A DNA stretch of 64,000 nt from Chromatocurvus halotolerans (lineage in GTDB: Bacteria; Pseudomonadota; Gammaproteobacteria; Pseudomonadales; Halieaceae). A program made the position numbers and the translations under genes. The DNA is taken from contig NZ_SLWX01000001.1 of NCBI RefSeq assembly GCF_004340525.1, positions 372,001 to 436,000 on the forward strand, given 5' to 3'. Below the pieces are notes generated by a model, which did not search any database, was not told the origin of the DNA, and saw nothing but the letters and a program-made list of their open reading frames with translations. Below, piece by piece: positions 56,036-64,000 of the stretch; the stretch's first letter is position 1, and each line of letters begins with the position of its first letter.

Positions 56036-57429
56036 CAACGGCGAATCTTCGCCGCCATTGCCGCATGCACGGCCTGCAGGTCGTTCGCAATCACGCTGTA
56101 GTGCTCGGGTCTGTCGAAGAGGTCGGCCAGATGCGCGGGCAGGCGCGGCGCCTCGGCAACGCCGGCCGCAGCCACGGCATCCGGGAATTTCGCCGGATGG
56201 GCCGTGGCCAGGGTGACCATGGGCGTACCCGGTGTCGCTGACCGCCTGGCCGCGTGATAGCCGATGGCACTGTGCGGATCGAGCAGGTATCCGCAATCCG
56301 CCCAGGTGCGGGCGATCTGCTCACAGGTGGCGTCATCGTCGACACGAACGCTCGCGAATCGTTCGCGCGCCTCCGCCATTGCGACATCGGAGAGGGTGAT
56401 ATCGCCGCCATCGAAGCGCGCCATCATGGCGGCAAGAGCGGCGCCATCCCGGCCGTACAGATCAAACAGCAGGCGCTCGAAGTTGCTCGATACGCTGATA
56501 TCCATGCTCGGCGACAGCGAGGGCTGCAGCGGCTGGCGCGCATAGACGCGGGTCGTCATGATGCGATGCAGCACGTCGTTCCGATTGGTGGCAATCACCA
56601 GGCGCTCGACGGGAAGCCCCATGCCACGGGCGAGATACCCGGCAAAAATATCACCGAAATTGCCGGTGGGAACCGAAAAGGACACGGGCCTTGCCGGCGC
56701 GCCCAGGGCAAGAGCCGCGTAGAAATAGTAGACCACCTGCGCCATGATCCGCGCCCAGTTGATCGAGTTGACCGCCACCAGGCCGCGTCCGTCAGGCAGA
56801 AAGCCGCGCTCGCGGAAACTGGCCTTGACCATCGCCTGGCAATCATCGAAGTTTCCTTCCACCGCGAGGTTATGAATGCCCTCGCCCTGCACCGTGGTCA
56901 TCTGCCGACGCTGCACCTCGGACACGCGCCCGTGGGGATGGAGGATGAAGATATCCACATTGCGGCAGCGCCGGCACCCTTCGATGGCGGCAGAACCGGT
57001 GTCACCAGATGTGGCGCCCATGATCACCACACGCTCCCCGCGTCGCTCCAGCACGTGATCCAGGAGGCGCCCCAGCAGCTGCAGCGCGAAATCCTTGAAC
57101 GCCAGGGTCGGACCGTGAAATAGCTCAAGCACCCACTGATCGTGGTCCAGCTGCACCATCGGCGCGACCGCGGGATGGCGGAAACCGGCGTAGGTCTCGC
57201 GCACGATGCCCGCAAGATCCTCACGCTCAATGCAGTCACCCACGAAGGGCGCAATAATCTGCCCGGCAAGCGCCGGATAGTCCAGCGCCGCCATGTCGCC
57301 CAGCTGGGCCTGGGAGAACTGCGGCAGGGATTCCGGCACATACAGGCCGCCGTCCTCGGCGAGGCCGGTCAGCAGTACCTCTTCGAAATTCAGGCTCGGC
57401 GCCGCGCCCCGGGTGCTGACGTAACGCAT
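56035..57429 (-). CDS. thrC: Threonine synthase
   Basis: 464 residues. It converts phosphohomoserine to threonine with pyridoxal phosphate. The PLP Lys lies in HGPTLAFKDFALQ, and GATSGDTGSAA is the phosphate-binding region. The N-terminal MRYVSTRG is typical of the long proteobacterial form. Its start shares bases with the hom stop (TGATG), and its stop shares bases with the recJ start, so three genes are translated in series. thrB is not present in the window. Confidence 0.97.
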   Translation of the reverse strand: MRYVSTRGAAPSLNFEEVLLTGLAEDGGLYVPESLPQFSQAQLGDMAALDYPALAGQIIAPFVGDCIEREDLAGIVRETYAGFRHPAVAPMVQLDHDQWVLELFHGPTLAFKDFALQLLGRLLDHVLERRGERVVIMGATSGDTGSAAIEGCRRCRNVDIFILHPHGRVSEVQRRQMTTVQGEGIHNLAVEGNFDDCQAMVKASFRERGFLPDGRGLVAVNSINWARIMAQVVYYFYAALALGAPARPVSFSVPTGNFGDIFAGYLARGMGLPVERLVIATNRNDVLHRIMTTRVYARQPLQPSLSPSMDISVSSNFERLLFDLYGRDGAALAAMMARFDGGDITLSDVAMAEARERFASVRVDDDATCEQIARTWADCGYLLDPHSAIGYHAARRSATPGTPMVTLATAHPAKFPDAVAAAGVAEAPRLPAHLADLFDRPEHYSVIANDLQAVHAAMAAKIRR

Positions 57430-58745
57430 CAGCCGTCCTGCCCGTCGAGTGTCTCCACGCGGATTCTCGTCACCGGTGCCACGATAACGTCCAGCGCTTC
57501 AATCGAGGCGACCGCGCGATCGAGGTTCGACTGACTCGCAATATTGGTAATCACAACCACCGGCACCTGCTTGGCGCCGCCTTTGGCGGCCTTCTGGATC
57601 AGCGCCTCGATGCTGATGCCCTGGGCACCGAGAATGCTGCTGACCTGCGACATCACCCCCGGCTCATCCTTTGCCGTCAGCCGAAGGTACCAGGCCGTCT
57701 TCACCTCACCCATCGGCAGGATCGGCAGATCCCGGACCGCCGCTGGTGTCACCCCCAGCGGCGGCACGGTGCAGCCCTGATTCGCAGACAGCTGGCGGGC
57801 CAGATCAATGCTGTCGGCAACCACCGCCGACGCGGTGGCCGATCCGCCGGCACCGGCGCCGTAGTAGAGCGTGGGGCCCACCGCGTCACCCTCGACGAGA
57901 ATGGCGTTCTTGACGCCGTTGACGTTGGCCAGCAGCAGATCCATGGGCAGCAGGGTCGGGTGGACGCGAAGCTCGACGCCCTGCTCGCCTTGCCGGGCCA
58001 TGCCCAGATGCTTGATGCAGTAACCGAGCTCATCCGCGTAAGCGAGGTCCTCTGGCGTCAGGGTGCTGATACCCTCGGTATAGACGGCATCAAAGCGCAG
58101 CGGCATGCCGAAAGCGATGGCGGCCATGATGGTCAATTTATGCGCGGCATCGATACCCTCGATGTCGAAGGTCGGATCGGCCTCGGCGTAGCCCAGTGCC
58201 TGCGCCTCGGCCAGCACATCGGCAAACTGGCGTTTCCGGTCGCGCATTTCCGACAGGATGAAGTTGCCCGTGCCGTTGATGATGCCGGCCAGCCACTCGA
58301 TGCGGTTTGCGGCCAGGCCCTCGCGCAGCGCCTTGATCACCGGAATGCCGCCGGCAACCGCAGCCTCGAAGCGCAGGCTGACGCCGTGCTCCGCGGCGAG
58401 GGCAAAGAGCTCGTTGCCCTGTTCGGCAATCAGCGCCTTGTTCGCCGTGACCACCTGCTTGCCGGCACGTATCGCCGCACGCACGATATCGCCGGCGTGA
58501 TCAGTGCCGCCGTAGGCCTCGATCAGAATCTGCACCCCGGGGTCGGCAATGACATCGCGATAATCGCGGCTGACAGTGATGCCCCCGGCTTCCAGATCCT
58601 TGCGTTCGTAGCGCGTGCTCACGTGCACCACGCGCAGGGGGGTGTGCGAGCGCTCCGTGATCAGGTCGGCATTACGGGATAGCACCTCGAGGACGCCACC
58701 GCCCACCGTTCCCAGACCACAGATCCCAATCGTTACCTCGTTCAC
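57429..58745 (-). CDS. hom: Homoserine dehydrogenase, with ACT domain
   Basis: 438 residues. The NAD(P)-binding start ([17 protein letters not shown]), the catalytic region ([47 protein letters not shown]) and a C-terminal ACT domain (about 350-430; [17 protein letters not shown]) are all present. It reduces aspartate semialdehyde to homoserine, and the ACT domain usually mediates threonine inhibition. It overlaps the upstream aminotransferase gene by 4 bp and the downstream thrC start. This monofunctional form is typical of Pseudomonas-like bacteria. Confidence 0.97.
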   Translation of the reverse strand: MNEVTIGICGLGTVGGGVLEVLSRNADLITERSHTPLRVVHVSTRYERKDLEAGGITVSRDYRDVIADPGVQILIEAYGGTDHAGDIVRAAIRAGKQVVTANKALIAEQGNELFALAAEHGVSLRFEAAVAGGIPVIKALREGLAANRIEWLAGIINGTGNFILSEMRDRKRQFADVLAEAQALGYAEADPTFDIEGIDAAHKLTIMAAIAFGMPLRFDAVYTEGISTLTPEDLAYADELGYCIKHLGMARQGEQGVELRVHPTLLPMDLLLANVNGVKNAILVEGDAVGPTLYYGAGAGGSATASAVVADSIDLARQLSANQGCTVPPLGVTPAAVRDLPILPMGEVKTAWYLRLTAKDEPGVMSQVSSILGAQGISIEALIQKAAKGGAKQVPVVVITNIASQSNLDRAVASIEALDVIVAPVTRIRVETLDGQDG

Positions 58746-59953
58746 TCTGCGCTTCCTGTTGCTTGTTGATGACTCGTGCCGTTGCGCAGCATGCGCCTGA
58801 TATTGCGGATGGCCTGACGCGACCGGTGTTCGTTCTCAATCAGCCCGAAGCGCACGTAGCCCTCGCCATACTCGCCGAAACCGATTCCCGGCGATACGGC
58901 AACCTTCGCCTCCTGAAGCAGCTTCTTGCTGAATTCCAGCGAGCCCATGGCCCGGAATGGCTCGGGAATCTGCGCCCAAACAAACATGGTGGCGCGGGGT
59001 CTCTCAACCGGCCATCCCGCCGCGTTGAGACCGGCGCAGAGAATGTCACGCCGCTGCCGGTACATGCGGTTGATATCGCTGACGCAGCCTTGATCGCCCT
59101 CGAGCGCGGCGATCGCCGCCACCTGCACGGGCGTGAACATGCCATAATCGAGATAGGATTTCATCCGCGCGAGTGCGCCGACCAGGGTCCTGTTGCCGCA
59201 GCAGAAGCCGACGCGCCAGCCTGGCATGTTGTAGCTCTTGGACATGCTGAAGAATTCCACCGCAATGTCACGGGCACCCTCTACCTCAAGAATAGAGGGT
59301 GCCACGTAACCATCAAAGCACAGATCGGCGTAGGCGAGATCCTGGACGACCCAGATACTGTGCTCACGCGCAATAGCAACCACTTTGCGAAAAAAATCCA
59401 GCTCGACGCAGTGCGTCGTCGGGTTCGAGGGAAAATTCAGCACCAGCATTTTTGGTCGGGGCCAGCTGTTGCGAATGGCGTTTTCGAGCTCGTCGAAGAA
59501 GGTCACCTCGTCCGACATGGGGACGTGGCGGATATCGGCACCGGATATCACAAAGCCATAAGGATGAATGGGATAGGAGGGATTCGGTACCAGAACAGCA
59601 TCTCCCGGCCCGGTGGTGGCCAGCGCCAGATGGGCCAGGCCTTCCTTGGAACCCAGCGTGACAATCGCCTCAGTCTCCGGATCCAGCTGGACGCCATAGC
59701 GTCGCCGGTACCAGTTGCAGATAGCCAGGCGCAGCCGCGGAATGCCGCGCGACTGTGAATAGCGATGGGTGTCGCCCCGGCGCGCGGTCTCTACCAGCTT
59801 GTCGACAATGTGCGGCGGGGTCGGCTGGTCGGGGTTGCCCATGCCGAAGTCAATGATGTCTTCGCCACGCGCCCGGGCGCTTTGCTTCAGATCACCGATA
59901 ACCGAAAAGACATAGGGCGGCAGACGGCTGATGCGCTGAAACGTCTCGTCCAC
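58742..59953 (-). CDS. alaC: PLP-dependent alanine aminotransferase, AlaC-like
   Basis: 403 residues of the class I/II aminotransferase fold. The PLP Lys is in [36 protein letters not shown] and [11 protein letters not shown] are typical of AlaC and related glutamate-pyruvate or LL-diaminopimelate-type enzymes. It probably makes alanine from pyruvate and glutamate. It overlaps hom by 4 bp. This gene is not part of the Pseudomonas xerD-dsbC-hom-thrC order, so it appears to be an insertion into that operon here or a clade trait. dsbC lies 5 bp upstream. Confidence 0.9.
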   Translation of the reverse strand: MDETFQRISRLPPYVFSVIGDLKQSARARGEDIIDFGMGNPDQPTPPHIVDKLVETARRGDTHRYSQSRGIPRLRLAICNWYRRRYGVQLDPETEAIVTLGSKEGLAHLALATTGPGDAVLVPNPSYPIHPYGFVISGADIRHVPMSDEVTFFDELENAIRNSWPRPKMLVLNFPSNPTTHCVELDFFRKVVAIAREHSIWVVQDLAYADLCFDGYVAPSILEVEGARDIAVEFFSMSKSYNMPGWRVGFCCGNRTLVGALARMKSYLDYGMFTPVQVAAIAALEGDQGCVSDINRMYRQRRDILCAGLNAAGWPVERPRATMFVWAQIPEPFRAMGSLEFSKKLLQEAKVAVSPGIGFGEYGEGYVRFGLIENEHRSRQAIRNIRRMLRNGTSHQQATGSAE

Positions 59954-59958
59954 CCGAC

Positions 59959-60711
59959 TCAGTCCAGGCCCATGACCGACAGGAGATCATCCACCGGACG
60001 ATAGCCCGGTATCATCTGACCGTCCGCCGTGACAATGGCCGGTGTGCCGCGCACGCCCATTTCCTGACCCAGCTCATACTGCCGCGCCACGGGGTTTCCC
60101 GCACAGACATTGTCGGCGACGGATTCACGGTTTTTCATGCGCGTCAGGGTCTCCCGCGGATCGCTGGCACACCAGGCGGTTGCCAGCTGCCGGAAACCCT
60201 CCGAACCGACACCGGACCGCGGGTATGCCAGGTAACGGACCTCCACGCCGCGCCGGTTGAGTTCCGGCACTTCTTTATGCAGCTTCTGGCAGTAGAAACA
60301 GGTGGTGTCGGTGAATACGGTGATATGGCCGCGGGTCTCGCCCTCGGCCGGAAAAATGATCATGTCATCCGTGGACACTGCGGCCAGCCTGGCCTCGCGC
60401 TCCGTGTTCCTGCGCCGCTCCGCGAGGTTGACGTAACCCTCTGGGCCGACGGCATACAGATCACCGATAATGAAGAATGCGCCGTCCTCGCTGGCGTAGA
60501 CCAGGGGCCCCTCCTTGAACTGCACCTCAACCATACCGGGCAAATCGCTATAGCGGGCGGATTCCACGCTGAGACCCGCACCCGGGACCTCGATCGCTGT
60601 GCGCAGCTGTGCCAGAACCTTGGCTGGCACCGCCTCTCCGCTGTCGGCATGGCTGCTTATCGAAGGCAGTGCCAGAACAACGCCAATGGCAAGAATCAGA
60701 GCTCGAATCAT
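59959..60711 (-). CDS. dsbC: Periplasmic thiol:disulfide isomerase DsbC
   Basis: 250 residues with a signal peptide ([17 protein letters not shown]). The N-terminal dimer domain precedes a thioredoxin fold with the active-site pair Cys138/Cys141 (CFYC) and a further Cys pair (TAWCASD, DNVCAGN) as in DsbC. The cis-Pro is in RGTPAI. It shuffles wrong disulfides in the periplasm. It sits between xerD and the aminotransferase on the minus strand, as in Pseudomonas. Confidence 0.94.
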   Translation of the reverse strand: MIRALILAIGVVLALPSISSHADSGEAVPAKVLAQLRTAIEVPGAGLSVESARYSDLPGMVEVQFKEGPLVYASEDGAFFIIGDLYAVGPEGYVNLAERRRNTEREARLAAVSTDDMIIFPAEGETRGHITVFTDTTCFYCQKLHKEVPELNRRGVEVRYLAYPRSGVGSEGFRQLATAWCASDPRETLTRMKNRESVADNVCAGNPVARQYELGQEMGVRGTPAIVTADGQMIPGYRPVDDLLSVMGLD

Positions 60712-60819
60712 GGATCGTACCTTTTTCCGTTAATGGATAATCGACGCGCCACCGCTGCTGGCACGCTGCTTGGGCCCCGGGCGGCACGGATAGTTCACGG
60801 CAGCAGACACAGCCGCAGC

Positions 60820-61737
60820 CTATCCACGCGGATGATGTTGCGCATGCAGATCCTGCAGGCGCTGCCTCGCCACGTGGGTGTATATCTGGGTTGTCGTCAG
60901 ATCACTGTGCCCCAGCAGCATCTGGACCACCCGGAGGTCGGCACCGTGATTGAGCAGGTGGGTGGCAAACGCATGCCGCAGCGTGTGCGGCGACAGCGAC
61001 CGGCTGATGCCCGCCGTGCGCGCGTGTATCTTAATACGATACCAGAATGTCTGGCGAGTCATCTGCCGCCCGCGCCGACTGGGGAATACCACATCTGCGG
61101 GCACGCCGCGCAGCAACTCCGGTCGTGATTCCCTGAGGAATTGCTGCAGTAGGTACAGCGCCTCTTCCCCCATCGGTACCAGGCGCTCTTTACTGCCCTT
61201 GCCGAAAACCCGGATCACGCCCTGGTTGAGGCTGACCTGCGACATCTGCAGTGATGTCAGCTCCGACACGCGCAGACCGCAGGCATACAACAGTTCCAGC
61301 ATTGCGCGGTCGCGCAGACCCAGCATATCGCTGGTGTCGGGCGCCGCGAGCAGTTTTTCCACATCAGATTCGGAAAGCGACTTCGGCAGCGGCCTGCCGA
61401 GTTTCGGGCTGTCGACGTCCAGCGTGGGGTCCACCGTAATCCGTGTCTCGCGCAGCTGATACCGATAGAAGCCGCGCAGGCAGGACATCAATCGCGCAGC
61501 GGAGCGCTGTGAACCCCCTTCGCCGAGGCGACTGCCGAGATAGCGCTGAAGGTCCGCGCGGCTCGCCTGCATGATTGTTCGGCCGCAGTTGGCGCCGAGA
61601 AACTCGTTGAACTGGCGCAGGTCACGACGATAGGCACTCAGGGTGTTGTCAGACAGGCCCTTCTCGATCCACATCGCATCGACAAAGCGCTCTATTTCCG
61701 GGTGGTCGCTGTTTTCTGCCGCACCAGTCATCGCCAT
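60820..61737 (-). CDS. xerD: Site-specific tyrosine recombinase XerD
   Basis: 305 residues. The N-terminal SAM-like domain (MWIEKGLSDNTLSAYRRDL) and the catalytic domain are complete: Arg156 (CGLRVSEL), Lys180, His251-x-x-Arg254 (HTLRHAFATHLL), His277 and nucleophile Tyr286 (LGHSDLTTTQIYTHV). With XerC it resolves chromosome dimers at dif. It is the housekeeping XerD, judged by its place before dsbC, and is not an island integrase. A terminator of the rpsP operon lies 66 bp beyond its start. Confidence 0.95.
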   Translation of the reverse strand: MAMTGAAENSDHPEIERFVDAMWIEKGLSDNTLSAYRRDLRQFNEFLGANCGRTIMQASRADLQRYLGSRLGEGGSQRSAARLMSCLRGFYRYQLRETRITVDPTLDVDSPKLGRPLPKSLSESDVEKLLAAPDTSDMLGLRDRAMLELLYACGLRVSELTSLQMSQVSLNQGVIRVFGKGSKERLVPMGEEALYLLQQFLRESRPELLRGVPADVVFPSRRGRQMTRQTFWYRIKIHARTAGISRSLSPHTLRHAFATHLLNHGADLRVVQMLLGHSDLTTTQIYTHVARQRLQDLHAQHHPRG

Positions 61738-61802
61738 GGCCTATTGTCGGCGCACGGACCACAGGTCCTCAGGCCGGACCGCCGGGGCCTGCGCGCCGCA
61801 CA

Positions 61803-61830
61803 CAAAAAAGCGGCCACTGGGGCCGCTTCT
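61803..61830 (-). terminator. Intrinsic terminator after rplS
   Basis: On the minus strand AGCGGCC, a CCAGT loop and GGCCGCT are followed by TTTTTT. It closes the rpsP-rimM-trmD-rplS operon. Confidence 0.92.
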
Positions 61831-61845
61831 GTAACCGTCCTCGCT

Positions 61846-62202
61846 CTAGCGGGACAGCTTTTCCTTGATACGCGCTGCCTTGCCGGAGAGGTCGCGCAGG
61901 TAGTAGAGCTTTGCCTGACGCACATCGCCGCGACGCTTGACCGCAATGCTGTCGAGCAGCTTGCTGTAGGTCTGGAACGTGCGCTCCACTCCCACGCCAT
62001 GGGAGATCTTGCGAACGGTGAAGGCAGAGTTCAGACCGCGATTGCGCTTGCCGATCACAACGCCTTCAAAGGCCTGCAGACGCTCGCGGGTACCCTCGCG
62101 CACCTTGACCTGCACCACAACGGTATCGCCGGGACTAAATTCCGGAAGATCCTTGTCCATTTGCTCGGCGTCGAGCTGGCTGATAATCGAATTGGTGCTC
62201 AT
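61846..62202 (-). CDS. rplS: Ribosomal protein bL19
   Basis: 118 residues, the usual length. [26 protein letters not shown] and [21 protein letters not shown] are the family's conserved regions. It sits at the interface between subunits. It is the last gene of the rpsP operon, 36 bp after trmD, and is followed by an intrinsic terminator. Confidence 0.98.
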   Translation of the reverse strand: MSTNSIISQLDAEQMDKDLPEFSPGDTVVVQVKVREGTRERLQAFEGVVIGKRNRGLNSAFTVRKISHGVGVERTFQTYSKLLDSIAVKRRGDVRQAKLYYLRDLSGKAARIKEKLSR

Positions 62203-62238
62203 GATGCACTCCTGTTGGGTTTTCGCGTAGCTTCTCAG

Positions 62239-63036
62239 CTAGTCGTTGTTGATATCCCGCTCGCGGACAAGTTCCGCGAGCAACTGTTCCTGTTCGTCGC
62301 TCAACTGCCGGCCCTCAAGCAGATCCGGGCGGCGACTGAGCGTCCGCGCCAGCGACTGTGCCAGCCGCCAGCGCCTTACCCTTTCGTGGTCACCACTTAG
62401 CAGGACCTCCGGCACACGATGGCCGGCAAACACCTCGGGCCTCGTGTAATGCGGGCAGTCCAGCAGACCGTTGGCGAAGGAATCCTCCGCCGCCGACTGT
62501 TCGTGTCCCAGTGCACCCGGCAGAAACCGCACGAGTGCGTCGACCACCACCATTGCCGCCAGTTCACCGCCGCTCAGCACATAATCACCGATTGACAGCT
62601 CTTCATCCACCTCCTGCTCAAGCAGGCGTTCGTCGATACCCTCGTATCGACCCGCGAGCAGGACCAGTGCACTTTCCCGCGACAGGGCAACCGCCCTGTC
62701 GTGGTTGAACGGCTTTCCCTGTGGCGACAGATACACCACTCTCGGGACAGCTTCACCCTGCCCGGCTACTGCCCGGCGCGCCGCCGTCAGTGCCTGCGCC
62801 AGTGGCGCTACCTTCATCACCATGCCCGGGCCACCACCATACGGGCGGTCATCCACCGTCCGGTGCCTGTCCTCCGTGAAATCCCTCGGATTCACGGTTT
62901 CCAGGCTGAGCAGGCCCTCATTCAGGGCCCGCCCGGTGATGCCATGGTCGGCGATGGCATCAAACATCTCCGGGAAGAGTGTTACCACCGAGATGCGCAT
63001 GGGGCCTTGCGCTCCGGCACTCGTCGGCAGGGTCAT
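62239..63036 (-). CDS. trmD: tRNA (guanine37-N1)-methyltransferase
   Basis: 265 residues from an ATG at 63036 that overlaps the rimM stop by 4 bp; an internal ATG at 63000 would give the more common short N-terminus ([13 protein letters not shown]). The SPOUT trefoil-knot motifs are present: [21 protein letters not shown] and [19 protein letters not shown]. It methylates G37 of tRNAs with a 36G to prevent frameshifting. It is the third gene of the operon. Confidence 0.97.
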   Translation of the reverse strand: MTLPTSAGAQGPMRISVVTLFPEMFDAIADHGITGRALNEGLLSLETVNPRDFTEDRHRTVDDRPYGGGPGMVMKVAPLAQALTAARRAVAGQGEAVPRVVYLSPQGKPFNHDRAVALSRESALVLLAGRYEGIDERLLEQEVDEELSIGDYVLSGGELAAMVVVDALVRFLPGALGHEQSAAEDSFANGLLDCPHYTRPEVFAGHRVPEVLLSGDHERVRRWRLAQSLARTLSRRPDLLEGRQLSDEQEQLLAELVRERDINND

Positions 63037-63596
63037 TCGTCAATGAACCAGTCGACTGACATCCTTCCCGCCTCGAGCTCTACCTGCCGTACCACCGACT
63101 CCGGCAGGTAGGGAATCAGTCTCTCCCGTTCGTCGATGCTGCCCTCGCAGGGCTGCACGACCAGTACATCGTTAGCGCCAGTCTCGATCAGATGGTGTAT
63201 CCTGCCCAGCAACACCTCTTCGTTACTGCCGTTATCGGCATCCCGACACCAGACTTCGAGATTCTCCAGCTGGTGCCAGTAATAGTCGTCGTCTCCCAGT
63301 TCCGGCAGCTCGTCGCGTTGAACCAGCAGAGTCTGACCGCGCAATTCTTCTGCACGGTCGCGGTTATCCACCCCGGCGAGGTGCACGACCAGCCCTTTGC
63401 CCGACACCCGCCCCTGGTCGAGAACGACTGGTCTGATGCCATCCCGCGTCTGCAGCCACCACGCCGGATAATGCAGCAGATCGACAGCCTCTTCCGTGAA
63501 GGGATGGACCTTCACCCAGCCCTTGACGCCGTAGCAGCCGGTAATACGACCGGCCGCCAGCATTCCCTCAGGCAGCGGCTGATTCCTCGGCGGCAC
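63033..63596 (-). CDS. rimM: 16S rRNA processing protein RimM
   Basis: 187 residues if it starts at the GTG at 63596, overlapping rpsP by 29 bp; an ATG at 63563, just after the rpsP stop, would give 176 residues and cannot be excluded. The N-terminal RimM fold ([20 protein letters not shown]) and the PRC-barrel part ([14 protein letters not shown] to [12 protein letters not shown]) are both present. It binds S19 and helps mature the head of the 30S subunit. Confidence 0.95.
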   Translation of the reverse strand: MPPRNQPLPEGMLAAGRITGCYGVKGWVKVHPFTEEAVDLLHYPAWWLQTRDGIRPVVLDQGRVSGKGLVVHLAGVDNRDRAEELRGQTLLVQRDELPELGDDDYYWHQLENLEVWCRDADNGSNEEVLLGRIHHLIETGANDVLVVQPCEGSIDERERLIPYLPESVVRQVELEAGRMSVDWFIDE

Positions 63597-63840
63597 TGCT
63601 AGCGGGGGTTTCCGTCAGAAGCTTTGCCACGCGCTCGGACAGCTGTGCGCCCTGGCCCTGCCAGTATTCAATGCGCTCGCGATCCACACGCAGGCGCTCT
63701 TCCTTGCCCCGGGCTACGGGGTTGAAAAATCCTACACGCTCAATAAAGCGGCCATCGCGCGAGCGACGGTTGTCGGTGACGGTCAGGTGGTAGAAGGGGC
63801 GCTTCTTGGCACCAGCCCGTGAAAGTCGAATCGTTACCAT
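63568..63840 (-). CDS. rpsP: Ribosomal protein bS16
   Basis: 90 residues. [20 protein letters not shown] and the [14 protein letters not shown] region are diagnostic. It is the first gene of the rpsP-rimM-trmD-rplS operon. Its C-terminus is a variable Ala/Glu/Ser tail. The 160 bp from its start to the window edge hold the operon's promoter region; I see no gene or clear motif there. Confidence 0.98.
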   Translation of the reverse strand: MVTIRLSRAGAKKRPFYHLTVTDNRRSRDGRFIERVGFFNPVARGKEERLRVDRERIEYWQGQGAQLSERVAKLLTETPASSAAEESAAA

Positions 63841-64000
63841 GTGCAGCTATGTCCTGTGTTAGCCGGCCTGTACGGCAGTATGCCCGACGGCCTGCATTTC
63901 GCTGGCGCTGGCAATACACTGCCCCGGCGAGCAGTTGGTTCCACTCCCGGAAAGGTGGCGTATCATACGGAAATCAGGGTTCCTTGCAAAGCCCTGGAGA

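Overview
The window is GC-rich, densely coded DNA from a gammaproteobacterium. The right third carries housekeeping genes in an order resembling that of Pseudomonas: rpsP-rimM-trmD-rplS, xerD-dsbC, hom-thrC, recJ, prfB-lysS, and guaB-guaA next to xseA. The left two thirds are accessory genes rich in exported peptidases and amidohydrolases, with one TonB-dependent receptor. This fits a marine or sediment heterotroph that feeds on peptides. Assignment below class level is an inference I cannot settle from this sequence.

Left region (1-12.9 kb): a truncated VPS10/BNR propeller gene and two exported M20-type proteins on the minus strand, and a Tat-exported M19 dipeptidase-like protein on the plus strand. 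A coupled minus-strand operon follows (chalcone-isomerase-like protein, JmjC/cupin oxygenase, RhlA-like alpha/beta hydrolase), then an SMP-30-like propeller and a DUF305-LVIVD fusion. One M20 protein and the M19 protein have both lost several metal ligands.

Region 13-25 kb: an HlyD-type membrane fusion protein is coupled to an ABC exporter whose ATPase domain lacks Walker A, Walker B Asp, signature and H-loop. Then come two exported amidohydrolases, two small unannotated genes, an ABC-F ATPase of the YbiT type, an RNase J-like nuclease, an esterase, a DUF1993 protein and a patatin.

Region 25-32 kb looks iron-controlled. Three Fur-box-like sequences lie before an azurin-like lipoprotein (followed by a DUF1111 di-heme protein), a small helical protein, and the divergent PiuC dioxygenase / Glu-Gly-rich protein / DUF6607 genes. 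A SbtA/SbtB-like bicarbonate transporter and PII pair sits inside this block.

Region 33.7-39.3 kb is an insertion bounded by a 113-bp direct repeat that includes the 3' end of the M17 aminopeptidase gene. It holds a TonB receptor with a duplicated leader, a peptidase S9 relic, a methyltransferase and an IS66 transposase relic. A second scar lies at 41.6-42.3 kb: a 25-bp copy of the guaA 3' end flanks a single VTT membrane-protein gene, as expected of integration at guaA.

Region 45-51 kb pairs xseA and a CRP-like regulator with a three-gene signalling operon (receiver-class III cyclase, receiver, hybrid-free histidine kinase). The cyclase has a Glu at the purine-specificity position, which raises the possibility of cGMP rather than cAMP. 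Region 51-64 kb holds lysS, prfB with its programmed frameshift, recJ, thrC, hom, an alaC-like aminotransferase, dsbC, xerD and the rpsP operon. I saw no tRNA, rRNA or CRISPR array.
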